Assembly (NCBI GenBank): GCA_031292215.1
Contig: JARLHO010000177.1
Coordinates: 1-38,083, forward strand
Length of the DNA stretch: 38,083 nt
Direction of reading: 5' to 3'
Source of the DNA: Syntrophobacteraceae bacterium
GTDB taxonomy: Bacteria > Desulfobacterota > Syntrophobacteria > Syntrophobacterales > Syntrophobacteraceae
Shown: piece after piece, positions 15,614 through 23,870 of the stretch
Layout of the letters: every line of letters begins with the position of its first letter
Position numbering within the stretch: position 1 is the stretch's first letter
Position numbers and translations under genes: made by a program
Notes under the pieces: generated by a model
Told to the model about the DNA's origin: nothing
The model's database searches: none
The model's input: the letters and a program-made list of their open reading frames with translations, nothing else

Positions 15614-17602
15614 ATGGCTGATGAAAAGAAACCGGTAGTAGTTGTAGAAGAAAAGAAGGCAAAGAAAGTGGATTATCGGGACGTTACGACTTGCGAGACC
15701 ACCCTCCAGATGCTCAGAAAAATGGAGGCTGACGGACAAGATAATTGTTTTACCCGCGCGGCGGAGATGAAGCCCTGCCCGATCGGCGCCGATTCGGCCT
15801 GTTGCAAGAACTGCTTCATGGGCCCCTGCCGACTAAACGCCAAAGACCCATACTCGAAGGTCGGGGTTTGCGGTGCGACAATCGATACCATTGCCGCCCG
15901 AAACTTTGCCCGTAACGTCGCTGCCGGCTGCGCGGCTCATACCGACCACGGCATGGGGATGCTCGACATTTTCCGGGAAGTGGTAAACGGCAAGATCGAG
16001 CATTTCAAGATCCAGGACGTAAAGAAGCTCAAAAGCGTTGCCGAAAGCATCGGGATCGAGACCGCCGACAGGGAGGTTATGGCTATAGCCAAGGATCTCT
16101 ATGCGGAACTCGAGCGCACATACACCCAGGTTGAAGGCGAAATTCCTTTCGCAAAGCGCGTTCCGGCGAAGACCCTCGAATCGTGGCGCAAGGAAGGCAT
16201 CGTTCCGCGCGGGGCGATGCGCGAGATCATGGAAATCATGCACCGCACCCACATGGGCGTTGACCAGGATTACGACAACATCGTGAAGCAGTGCTCGCGA
16301 ACGGCGCTGGCCGATGGCTGGGGCGGCTCCATGGTTGCAACGGAGATTTCCGACATTCTGTTTGGCACGCCTTCGCCCAGGGTGGCCGGCGTCAATATGG
16401 GGTTCCTTAAGGAAGACCAGGTAAACGTCATTATTCACGGCCACGAGCCGCTGATGTTCGAAGCCATGGTGGTTGCGGCAAGCGATCCGGCAAACATTGA
16501 AAAAGCCAAGGCCGCCGGGGCAAAGGGCATCAACCTGCTTGGCATGTGCTGTTCGGGCGCCGAAGTTCTGGGTCGCCACGGCATTCCTCATGCCGGAAAT
16601 TTTCTCTCGGTCGAGCCGGTTATCGCCACGGGCGCAGTCGATGCGATGGGCGTAGACGTCCAGTGCATCATGCAGTCCCTGGTGAAGGTCGCCCAGTGCT
16701 ACGGCACGAGGTTTTTTACGACCAACCCCAGAGCTCACATCGAGGGGGCGGTGCACATCGAATTTCGCGAACACGCCCCTTTTGACGCACCCAACCAGAT
16801 CATCGCCATGGCTGTCGAGCGTTTTGCAAGCCGTACGGCCAAGGTCGTGATCCCCTCGCGGCAGGACTGGGGGGTACACGGCTTCTCGCACGAGTATATA
16901 AACTACATGCTGGGCGGCGAGTTCCGCGAGTCCTATACCCCGCTTAACGCCAACATCATAAACGGAAAAATCCGCGGCGTAGCCGGTGTGGTAGGATGCA
17001 CCAACCCGCGCGTAAAGCACGATTACCTGCACGTCGAACTGGTAAAAGAGCTGATCAAAAATGACATTTTGGTCGTCCAGACCGGATGTTCGCAGATATC
17101 GCTCGCCAAAGCCGGCCTCATGAGGCCGGATGCCGCAGTGCTTGCAGGCCTGGGCCTCCAGGAAGTGTGCGAGACGGTTGGAATTCCGCCCGTTTTGAGC
17201 CTTGGGTCCTGCGTCGACAACAGCCGCATACTCATTGCCGTAGCCGAAATGGTGAAGAATGGCGGACTTGGCGACAAGATTTCGGATCTGCCGGTAGCGG
17301 GCGCGGCGCCCGAGTACATGAGCGAGAAGGCGATCAGCATCGGTCAGTACTTTGTGGCTTCGGGCGTCTACACCGTTTTCGGCACGACATTTCCGACGGT
17401 GGAAGGCACGAAGTTCCACGAGCTGCTGTTTAACGGGCTTGAGGAAAAGGGCTTCGGAAAGTGGGGATTTTGCAACGATCCGATAGAGATGGCCTACATG
17501 ATTATTGATCACATCGATAAGAAGAGGGCGGCCCTCGGCATTTCCGAGCAGCGCGAACGGAAACTGTTCAGCATGGATGATCGCAGAACGGCTGAAGGCT
17601 AA
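15614..17602 (+). CDS. cooS: Carbon monoxide dehydrogenase catalytic subunit
   Basis: Ni-Fe enzyme (AcsA/CooS) that interconverts CO and CO2 and feeds CO to acetyl-CoA synthase. All metal ligands can be placed. The D- and B-cluster cysteines are 55, 63, 64, 67, 72 and 86, with exactly the spacing of characterised CODHs (Cx7CCx2Cx4Cx13C). C-cluster ligands are His277 (HGHEP), a Cys in MCCSGAEVL, Cys351, Cys462 (GCTNPR), Cys492 (TGCSQ) and Cys533 (GSCVDN). Length 662. A charged, Lys/Val-rich N-terminal tail of about 20 residues precedes the domain. GAGGTG precedes ATG. It lies 74 nt after acsD. No cooC nickel-insertion ATPase is adjacent. Confidence 0.98.
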   Translation: MADEKKPVVVVEEKKAKKVDYRDVTTCETTLQMLRKMEADGQDNCFTRAAEMKPCPIGADSACCKNCFMGPCRLNAKDPYSKVGVCGATIDTIAARNFARNVAAGCAAHTDHGMGMLDIFREVVNGKIEHFKIQDVKKLKSVAESIGIETADREVMAIAKDLYAELERTYTQVEGEIPFAKRVPAKTLESWRKEGIVPRGAMREIMEIMHRTHMGVDQDYDNIVKQCSRTALADGWGGSMVATEISDILFGTPSPRVAGVNMGFLKEDQVNVIIHGHEPLMFEAMVVAASDPANIEKAKAAGAKGINLLGMCCSGAEVLGRHGIPHAGNFLSVEPVIATGAVDAMGVDVQCIMQSLVKVAQCYGTRFFTTNPRAHIEGAVHIEFREHAPFDAPNQIIAMAVERFASRTAKVVIPSRQDWGVHGFSHEYINYMLGGEFRESYTPLNANIINGKIRGVAGVVGCTNPRVKHDYLHVELVKELIKNDILVVQTGCSQISLAKAGLMRPDAAVLAGLGLQEVCETVGIPPVLSLGSCVDNSRILIAVAEMVKNGGLGDKISDLPVAGAAPEYMSEKAISIGQYFVASGVYTVFGTTFPTVEGTKFHELLFNGLEEKGFGKWGFCNDPIEMAYMIIDHIDKKRAALGISEQRERKLFSMDDRRTAEG

Positions 17603-17642
17603 AAATCTGCGTGGTGCTGGAGAGTTAATCCGTAATTTAATT

Positions 17643-17657
17643 CCGGCTTGAAGCCGG
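17643..17657 (+). promoter_or_regulatory. Intercistronic hairpin before acsB
   Basis: CCGGCT-tga-AGCCGG, a tight 6-bp stem, 36 nt upstream of the acsB start. Its core GGCTTGAAGCC also forms the last hairpin in the acsD leader (14533-14543). It may affect mRNA processing or stability. Confidence 0.5.
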
Positions 17658-17693
17658 TTGCGTTGCAGGGAAAAAGAGAAAAGGAGTTTAGTT

Positions 17694-19913
17694 ATGTCCA
17701 GGTTAGTCGCTTTTGCAGCGATCCAGGGAGCTTACAATATAGTTTCCAAAGCCGAAGGCAAGTTCAAGCAGGCCATGGATAAGTACGGCCCGAACCAGCC
17801 TCTGGAATTCCCCAATACGGCTTATTACCTTCCCGTTATTTATTCGATCCTGGGTATCAAGGTCGAAAAACTGGCCGATGCCGAGCCGGTAATGAAGAAG
17901 TGCCGCGAGCTTCTTCCCCCGCACGTAAAGCTCGAACACAACATCCACCTTCCCTACCTGGGGGGGACCCTGGATGCCGGTATGGCAGCAATTCTGGCCG
18001 AAGAAGTTGTCGAGGCGATCCGCTACGTCGAGACGCCCAATTTTTATACGCTGGGCGAGGACTGCGATCCGGCCAACGGCAAGGTCTGGCTGGGCGCTGC
18101 CGACGACACGATCATGAGAAAGCGCGGCGTCGAATTCGTCGACGGATCGGCCCCCGGTTTTGCGGCCATCGTCGGCGCGGCCCCCACCCCGGCTATTGCC
18201 AAGCAGATCGCCGAGGAATACCAGAAAAAGAACCTCTATATTTTCATGGCAGCCAACCAGAACGGCACCTCGTTTGCCGAGCAACTGGTGGAAGCGGGTG
18301 TTGAGATCGGCTGGGGCACGCGTCTTGTGCCTTTTGGGCCGGACATCTCCGGGGCGGTCTTTGCTCTTGGTTTTGCAAACCGCGCGGCCATGGCCTTCGG
18401 CGGTGTAAAGCCCGGCGATTACCAGTCGATTCTTAAATACAACAAGGACCGCATCTTCGCGTTCGTAAACGCCTTTGGCGAAGTAAACGCGGAGTGGGCG
18501 GCAAACGCCGCCGGGTGTATCAACTGGGGTTTCCCGACCATTGCGGATACCGATATCCCCGAGATCAAGCCCTATGGCGTTTGCACCTACGAACACGTGG
18601 TATCTAGCGTTCCCTACGACCAGATGACCGCAAAGTCGATCGAGGTTCGCGGACTCAAGGTAAACATTACCGAGATACCGATCCCTCTTGCCTACGGTCC
18701 GGCTTTTGAGGGCGAGCGCGTACGAAAAGACGACGTCTACCTGGAGTGCGGCGGCGGAAAGACTCACTGCTGCGAACTGGTTAGAATCGCTGCGATGGAC
18801 GCTGTGGAAGACGGCAGAGTCGAGGTTATCGGCCCTGACGTCAAAGACATAAAGCAGGGTTCGAGGCTTCCGATGGCGGTGCTCGTTGAAGTCGCGGGCC
18901 GGAAGATGCAGGAAGATTATGAACCGATCCTCGAGCGGCAGATGCACCACCTGGTAAACTATGCCCAGGGCATCATGCACATCGGCCAGCGCGACATTGC
19001 CTGGTATCGGATCGGCAAGCAGGCTGTAGATAAGGGTTTTACCCTGGAACACATCGGTAAAATCCTGCACGCGAAATACCACCAGGATTTCGGGGCTATT
19101 TTCGACAAGTGCCAGGTAAAGATTTACACTGAAGAAGCCAAGGTCACCGAGATGCTGGGCGTTGCGCGCAAGGCTTACAAGATCCGTGACGAGCGCATCG
19201 AAGGCATGACCGACGAAGCCTGCGAGACCTACTACTCGTGCACGCTGTGCCAGTCTTTCGCGCCGACCCACGTCTGCGTGATCAGCCCGGAGCGCACCGG
19301 ACTTTGCGGGGCTTATAACTGGCTTGACTGCAAGGCCTCCAACGAAATCAATCCCACCGGTCCCAACCAGCCGGTCCTTAAGGGCGAAACCCTGGATGCG
19401 AAGCTTGGCAACTGGAAGGGTGTAAACGATTTCGTCTACAAGGCTTCCAGGCAGTCGATTGCGACCTACAATTTCTACAGCCTGGTATACGACCCGATGA
19501 CCACCTGCGGTTGCTGCGAGTGCATTGCGGCGGTTCTTCCGATGTGTAACGGCATCATGTCGGTAAACCGCGACTATACGGGCATGACCCCGAGCGGTAT
19601 GAAATTCACCACGCTTGCCGGCACGATCGGCGGCGGTCTGGTGACCCCCGGGTTTGTTGGCCACAGCAAGTACAACATCACGCAGCGAAAATTCATCGTT
19701 GGTGACGGAGGCCTTCAGCGGCTTGTGTGGATCCCCAAGATTTTGAAGGACGAGCTAAAGGACAGGCTTCTTAAGCGCGGTGAGGAAATCGGCATTCCAA
19801 ACTTCATCGACATGATCGCCACCGAGGAAAACGGCACCACGGAAGACGAAGTTTACGCGTTTCTCGAAAAAGTGGGACATCCCGCTTTGACGATGGAAAG
19901 CATTCTTGGCTGA
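17694..19913 (+). CDS. acsB: Acetyl-CoA synthase (CODH/ACS beta subunit)
   Basis: Makes acetyl-CoA from CO, a corrinoid-bound methyl group and CoA at the Ni-Ni-[4Fe-4S] A-cluster. A-cluster ligands are complete: Cys516, Cys519, Cys528 and Cys538 for the cubane (CTLC...C...C spacing as in Moorella), and the Cys605-Gly606-Cys607 motif for the distal nickel. The 739-residue length corresponds to the three-domain bacterial enzyme, with the N-terminal CODH-binding domain that short archaeal CdhC lacks. I chose ATG at 17694 (MSRLVAFAAIQG), with AAAGGAG upstream, over an in-frame start 36 nt earlier. It lies 91 nt after cooS. Confidence 0.97.
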   Translation: MSRLVAFAAIQGAYNIVSKAEGKFKQAMDKYGPNQPLEFPNTAYYLPVIYSILGIKVEKLADAEPVMKKCRELLPPHVKLEHNIHLPYLGGTLDAGMAAILAEEVVEAIRYVETPNFYTLGEDCDPANGKVWLGAADDTIMRKRGVEFVDGSAPGFAAIVGAAPTPAIAKQIAEEYQKKNLYIFMAANQNGTSFAEQLVEAGVEIGWGTRLVPFGPDISGAVFALGFANRAAMAFGGVKPGDYQSILKYNKDRIFAFVNAFGEVNAEWAANAAGCINWGFPTIADTDIPEIKPYGVCTYEHVVSSVPYDQMTAKSIEVRGLKVNITEIPIPLAYGPAFEGERVRKDDVYLECGGGKTHCCELVRIAAMDAVEDGRVEVIGPDVKDIKQGSRLPMAVLVEVAGRKMQEDYEPILERQMHHLVNYAQGIMHIGQRDIAWYRIGKQAVDKGFTLEHIGKILHAKYHQDFGAIFDKCQVKIYTEEAKVTEMLGVARKAYKIRDERIEGMTDEACETYYSCTLCQSFAPTHVCVISPERTGLCGAYNWLDCKASNEINPTGPNQPVLKGETLDAKLGNWKGVNDFVYKASRQSIATYNFYSLVYDPMTTCGCCECIAAVLPMCNGIMSVNRDYTGMTPSGMKFTTLAGTIGGGLVTPGFVGHSKYNITQRKFIVGDGGLQRLVWIPKILKDELKDRLLKRGEEIGIPNFIDMIATEENGTTEDEVYAFLEKVGHPALTMESILG

Positions 19914-19921
19914 TCAAACGT

Positions 19922-19951
19922 CCGGGCGGGGGGCTTTTTGCCTTCGCCCGG
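19922..19951 (+). promoter_or_regulatory. Intercistronic hairpin between acsB and acsC
   Basis: CCGGGCG...CGCCCGG, a 7-bp stem around a 16-nt loop that itself contains T5. It starts 8 nt after the acsB stop. It could cause partial termination or mark an RNA processing site that sets lower acsC/acsE levels. Confidence 0.5.
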
Positions 19952-19993
19952 TCTCAATATCAGAAATCGAACCTATAGCAGGAGAAGACGCAC

Positions 19994-21346
19994 ATGGGTC
20001 TTACCGGGATTCAAATCTTTAAATTGCTGCCCAAGACAAACTGTGGCGAGTGCGGGGTTCCTACCTGCCTGGCCTTTGCGATGAACCTTGCCGCAGCCAA
20101 GGCCGAACTTGATAGCTGTCCCTACGTGTCGCAGGAAGCCAGGGACAAACTGGCTTCCGAATCCGCCCCTCCGATTCGGCCGCTAACGATAGGAACGGGT
20201 GAGTATGCCGTAAAAGTCGGCGGTGAGACCGTGCTGTTTAGACATGAGAAGACCTTTGTAAACGCGCCGGGTCTTGCCGTACTGGTTGCAACCGATGAAG
20301 ACGCGGCTTCGGTTTCCGGAAAGATCGAGCGGTTTAAAAAAGCTCAGTACGATCGCGTTGGCCTGAAGCTTCGGGCCGAGATGTTTGCGATAAAAGACGC
20401 GGGCGGCAATGCGGATGCTTTTTGCGCTCTTGCCAAAAGGGTGGTCGACGAAGTCGGCGCCTCGATGATTTTTATCTCCGAATCGGTTGATGTTCTGACT
20501 ACTGCGGCAGATAAGTTTAAGGACAAAAAGCCGCTGCTCTACGCTGCGACAGAAGCGAACGCCGAAGCGCTTGGAAATCTTGCCAAAGCCGCCGAATGCC
20601 CGGTTGCGGTTAAAGGCGATGGCACGATAGAGAGTGTAATCGCCATTAGCGAAAAACTCTCCGCGCTCGGTGTAAAGGACATAGTGCTCGACACCGGTTC
20701 GCGAAATCTCAAGAAGGCCTTCGAAGAGCAGATTCTTATCCGCCGCTCGGCCCTGAAGGACAGGTTCCGCCCGCTGGGATTTCCGACCATCATTATGGCA
20801 AATGAGATGGGCGATGGGTTAATGGAAGAGGCGCTGGTGGCTGCCACCTTCATTGCCAAATACGGCGCTCTGATTGTTATGAGCGATATCGAGCCTCACG
20901 TTCTTTTCCCGCTTCTTCTGGAGCGACTTAACATCTACACCGACCCGCAGCGACCGATGACCGCCGAGCAGGGTATCTACCCGATAAACAATCCGGACGA
21001 GAATTCTCCGGTGCTCGTAACGTGTAACTTCTCGCTCACCTACTTTATCGTCTCGGGCGAAGTCGAGGGGAGTCGGGTTCCGTCCTGGCTGCTCGTTCAG
21101 GACACCGAGGGACTTTCGGTCATGACCGCCTGGGCGGCTGGAAAGTTTTCGGGGGAATCGGTTGGCACGTTCATCAACAAGTGCGGGATAAAGGACAAGA
21201 TAAAGCACCAGAACGTGATCATCCCGGGGTATGCCGCGGGAATCAGCGGCGAGTTGGAAGAGGAACTCGGAGCGGGCTGGACCGTTTCGGTGGGCCCAAG
21301 AGAAGCTAGCCAGATTCCAAAATTCCTCAAGAGTTTCAAAGCGTAG
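19994..21346 (+). CDS. acsC: Corrinoid iron-sulfur protein large subunit (CODH/ACS gamma)
   Basis: Large subunit carrying cobalamin and the [4Fe-4S] cluster that keeps it reduced. The N-terminal cluster domain has Cys17, Cys20, Cys25 and Cys42 (NCGECGVPTCLAF...DSCPYV), the same positions as in Moorella AcsC. The middle TIM barrel and C-terminal corrinoid-binding domain follow (VIIPGYAAGISGELEEELG). Length is 450 residues. GGAGAAG precedes ATG. It partners with acsD, which is placed at the other end of the operon. Confidence 0.97.
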   Translation: MGLTGIQIFKLLPKTNCGECGVPTCLAFAMNLAAAKAELDSCPYVSQEARDKLASESAPPIRPLTIGTGEYAVKVGGETVLFRHEKTFVNAPGLAVLVATDEDAASVSGKIERFKKAQYDRVGLKLRAEMFAIKDAGGNADAFCALAKRVVDEVGASMIFISESVDVLTTAADKFKDKKPLLYAATEANAEALGNLAKAAECPVAVKGDGTIESVIAISEKLSALGVKDIVLDTGSRNLKKAFEEQILIRRSALKDRFRPLGFPTIIMANEMGDGLMEEALVAATFIAKYGALIVMSDIEPHVLFPLLLERLNIYTDPQRPMTAEQGIYPINNPDENSPVLVTCNFSLTYFIVSGEVEGSRVPSWLLVQDTEGLSVMTAWAAGKFSGESVGTFINKCGIKDKIKHQNVIIPGYAAGISGELEEELGAGWTVSVGPREASQIPKFLKSFKA

Positions 21347-21362
21347 ACTGGAGGCCAAGTTA

Positions 21363-22247
21363 ATGAAGCTGATAGGTGAAAACCTAAACATTATGAGCAA
21401 GAAGTACGGCGCAGCGCTAAAGGCCAAAGAGGCCAAACCGCTTCAGGAGCTTGCCATCGAGCAGGCCAAGGCCGGGATGGACTATGTTGACCTAAACATC
21501 GGTCCTGCCAGCAAGACCGGCGTGGACCTTATGACGTGGCTGGTTCCGGTCATCGAGGAAGTCGTAGATATTCCTCTTGCCCTGGACACCTCGAACGTCA
21601 AGGCCATAGAAGCGGGGTTGAAGGCGTGCAAGAAGCATCGGCCGCTCATCAATTCGATCATGGTCAGGCCGGAGAGAATGGAAGCTCTTTTGCCGCTTGC
21701 GGCACAATATGACGCCGAGTTCGTAGGACTTCTGTGGGGCCCCGAGGGCATGCCCAGGGATGAAAACGAGCGCGGCGCCCTGTGCGCGGAGCTGGTGTTC
21801 AAGGCGACGGGCGAATTCGGCATAAAGCCGGAACGAATCTTTGTCGACCCTATCCAGACGCCGGTAAACGTGCAGCAGATCCAGATCATGAGCGTTTTGG
21901 AATTCATGAAGATGTTCGCAGACATAGCCCCCGGGTGCAGAAGCACCATCGGGCTTTCGAACGTCTCCAACGGCCCTCCGGATCACCTGCGTCCGATCCT
22001 TAACCAGGTCATGCTGATCATACTCAAGCGCCATGGAATGTATTCGGCCATCGTGGACACCTACGATACGATGCTCCATGAGATCGCAAGGGATAAGCAC
22101 CCCGGCCTGGAAGCCCTGGTGCACAAGGTCGAGGACGGAGAGGCCGTCGATATGACGCATCTCTCCGATGAGGAGCGCAGTTTTGTAAAGACGGCCAAAG
22201 TTATCATGGGCCAGGCGCTCTACTCCGATTCGTGGCTTGAAATCTGA
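21363..22247 (+). CDS. acsE: Methyltetrahydrofolate:corrinoid iron-sulfur protein methyltransferase
   Basis: Pterin-binding TIM-barrel enzyme that moves the methyl group from methyl-H4folate to Co(I) of AcsC/AcsD. Visible family blocks are LIGENLNIMSKKY, MDYVDLNIGPASKTG, IPLALDTSNVKAIEAGL, FVDPIQTPVNVQQ and IGLSNVSNGPPDHLRP, which include the conserved Asp and Asn that line the folate site. ATG at 21363 has GGAGG upstream and gives 294 residues; a longer frame reaching back into acsC is not credible. It follows acsC by 16 nt and is the last gene of the operon. Confidence 0.96.
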   Translation: MKLIGENLNIMSKKYGAALKAKEAKPLQELAIEQAKAGMDYVDLNIGPASKTGVDLMTWLVPVIEEVVDIPLALDTSNVKAIEAGLKACKKHRPLINSIMVRPERMEALLPLAAQYDAEFVGLLWGPEGMPRDENERGALCAELVFKATGEFGIKPERIFVDPIQTPVNVQQIQIMSVLEFMKMFADIAPGCRSTIGLSNVSNGPPDHLRPILNQVMLIILKRHGMYSAIVDTYDTMLHEIARDKHPGLEALVHKVEDGEAVDMTHLSDEERSFVKTAKVIMGQALYSDSWLEI

Positions 22248-22254
22248 TTTGTCA

Positions 22255-22293
22255 AAGGCCTGCCCGGTTCGCTATATCTTCCGGGCGGGCCTT
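22255..22293 (+). terminator. Hairpin at the end of the acs operon
   Basis: AAGGCCTGCCCGG and CCGGGCGGGCCTT form a 13-bp stem (one G-U pair) with a 13-nt loop, beginning 8 nt after the acsE stop. Only a short T-stretch follows, so termination may be factor-assisted, but the position fits the operon end. Confidence 0.6.
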
Positions 22294-22404
22294 ATGCCGG
22301 GTTGGGATCAGGATTGGGGTGACGGGTTGCGCTTGCGCTCCACCCAACCTTGTATCTTAAAAGAGCATGAGATTAAGAATAGGGAGGGAGTTTACTCCCG
22401 AGTC

Positions 22405-22532
22405 GAAATCCCCCCAGCCCTCCTTTGAAAACTTACAATTACCCACACGTGCGCCCACCTATCACCTTTTGCAAAGTTGCAAATAAGGGGGGCGAGCGAG
22501 CGTAGCCGGTCCATGCGCGCCATTGCAAGCGG
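22405..22532. repeat. Dispersed repeat, copy B1, interrupted
   Basis: It starts like the other copies (AAATCCCCCC...CCTTTG) and ends like them (AGGGGGGCGA...CCATGCGCG...CATTGCAA). About 60 bp of unrelated sequence separates the two palindrome arms, as if something had inserted into the loop. Confidence 0.6.
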
Positions 22533-22534
22533 CT

Positions 22535-22587
22535 GGGGAGTAAATCCCCCCGAGCCCCCCTTTGAAAAAAAGGGGGGCGATTGAGCC
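22535..22587. repeat. Dispersed repeat, copy B2 (core only)
   Basis: Core palindrome with GGGGAGTAAATCCCCCC, an AAA/TTT-flanked C6/G6 stem, and GATTGAGCC. It is directly downstream of copy B1. The rest of the long repeat is missing here. Confidence 0.75.
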
Positions 22588-22692
22588 AAGCCCTTTCCTG
22601 GGAGTCTCCGTTAAGGGGTAAGTGGGCGTACGTGGAGCTTCCTATGGGCTGGACCGCTACGTCCTCGGACGCAGTTTGAACAAGATTGGTTT

Positions 22693-22720
22693 GTTGGGTT
22701 TCGCATGCGCTCAACCCAAC
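22693..22720. repeat. GTTGGG-type hairpin repeat, copy 3
   Basis: GTTGGGTT...AACCCAAC, with a CGCATGCG loop and trailing CTAC, the same layout as the element at 9919-9945. Confidence 0.7.
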
Positions 22721-22903
22721 CTACTTCTACAATACGTCTTGCTATTTAAGACGGTATCTGCATTTTGTGCTTGTCCAAGTTGACGCAACTTGGTATGGCA
22801 AACCATCTCCCCGTTCCTCTTTTCGGGCGGCGCCTCCGGGCCGCTCAAATCTTCTCTTGCTCCCGCACCCATTGACAGGTAATCGATACATATGGAGGCC
22901 GCC

Positions 22904-23839
22904 GTGAAAGAGACGATCCGTCCATGCCGCTCTATTATTTCCGTTCCCGCCCACAGGGAGAAGATGGCCGCAAAGGCGTGGCGGCTGGATGCCGACGTCG
23001 TTATGCTCGATCTCGAGGATTCGGTGCCTGTGGACCAAAAGGACGAGGCGCGAAAGCTTGCCATCGCCATTTTGCGTGGCGCGAGCCCGGGGTCGCATGT
23101 TAGATCGTGCCGAATAAACGGGATGGATACTCCCTTTGCTTACCGCGACTTAATTGATATAGTCGAGGCTGCCGGCGAGTCCCTCGATACGATCGTGATT
23201 GCGAAGGTAAATGATGCCGCTGAGGTTAAGGCGGTGGATTACTTTCTTACCCAGATAGAGTTGCGGATGGGGCTTGGAAGACGTATCGGGCTTCACCCCT
23301 CGATAGAGACGGCCGCAGGAATGATGAGGGTGGAGGAGATCGCCTTCAGTTCGCCAAGAATCGAGGCGCTCGTTTTCGGGGTGGCCGATTACAGCGCATC
23401 CCTTACCATGCCCGGGGGGGGTATCAGCGGTCATGGCGAAAGGGGCGCTCTTTATTCGGGCGACAGGTTTCATTTTCCGCTAAGCCGGATGGCGATGGCG
23501 GCCAAGGCGGCCGGTCTGGCCGCAATCGACGCCCCTTATGGAGACTATAAGGACCCGGAAGGTCTTAGACGCTCCTGTTCTATGAGCGCCGGCCTGGGCT
23601 ACGATGGCAAATGGGTGATCCATCCCGATCAGATAGCGATAGTAAACGAGCTCTATTCGCCCTCGGAGGCAGATTTACAACGGTCGGCAAGGATTCTGGA
23701 AGCCTACGAGCAGGGCAGGGCCGCCGGGGTGGGGGCGATCGCCCTTGACGGCAAGATGATCGATGGTGCGTCCATAAGGGTTGCGCAGGTCGTGCGCGCC
23801 CGGTGGGAAGCAATCGCGAAAAGAGGTCTAAAGAGCTGA
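22904..23839 (+). CDS. HpcH/HpaI aldolase / CitE-like lyase
   Basis: TIM-barrel, Mg-dependent lyase of the CitE/malyl-CoA lyase group, which cleaves or forms C-C bonds in 3-hydroxyacyl-CoA compounds. Signatures are RSIISVPAHREKM, DVVMLDLEDSVP (metal Glu/Asp), RINGMDTPF, IETAAGM (catalytic Glu) and VFGVADYSA. Length is about 311 residues, as in stand-alone CitE-like and Mcl proteins; citrate lyase alpha and gamma genes are absent, so the substrate is open. I favour GTG at 22904 because GGAGG lies 5 nt upstream; an ATG at 22892 would add 4 residues but has a poor site. A G8 run (23414-23421) lies inside the coding sequence. Confidence 0.85.
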   Translation: MKETIRPCRSIISVPAHREKMAAKAWRLDADVVMLDLEDSVPVDQKDEARKLAIAILRGASPGSHVRSCRINGMDTPFAYRDLIDIVEAAGESLDTIVIAKVNDAAEVKAVDYFLTQIELRMGLGRRIGLHPSIETAAGMMRVEEIAFSSPRIEALVFGVADYSASLTMPGGGISGHGERGALYSGDRFHFPLSRMAMAAKAAGLAAIDAPYGDYKDPEGLRRSCSMSAGLGYDGKWVIHPDQIAIVNELYSPSEADLQRSARILEAYEQGRAAGVGAIALDGKMIDGASIRVAQVVRARWEAIAKRGLKS

Positions 23840-23870
23840 TGCGTAAGTCCCAATTGCGGGAAAGGTAAAG

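Larger units (their letters stand above)
22294..22903. other. Repeat-rich gap after the acs operon
   Basis: About 600 bp without a supported gene. It is a mosaic of GTTGGG-type hairpins (22318-22353, 22693-22720), an interrupted copy (22405-22532) and a short copy (22535-22587) of the CCCCCC/GGGGGG palindrome repeat, and a piece (22640-22688) matching the GCGGTTTGAACGAG end of the long repeat. Confidence 0.7.

Noticed and set aside
15833-17512. A 559-codon open frame antisense to cooS
   Set aside because: The same explanation: the sense strand has all CODH ligands, and the antisense product has no recognisable motif.
17703-19664. A 653-codon open frame antisense to acsB
   Set aside because: It mirrors acsB codon bias in GC-rich DNA. 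The translation shows no domain, and the sense strand encodes a complete acetyl-CoA synthase.
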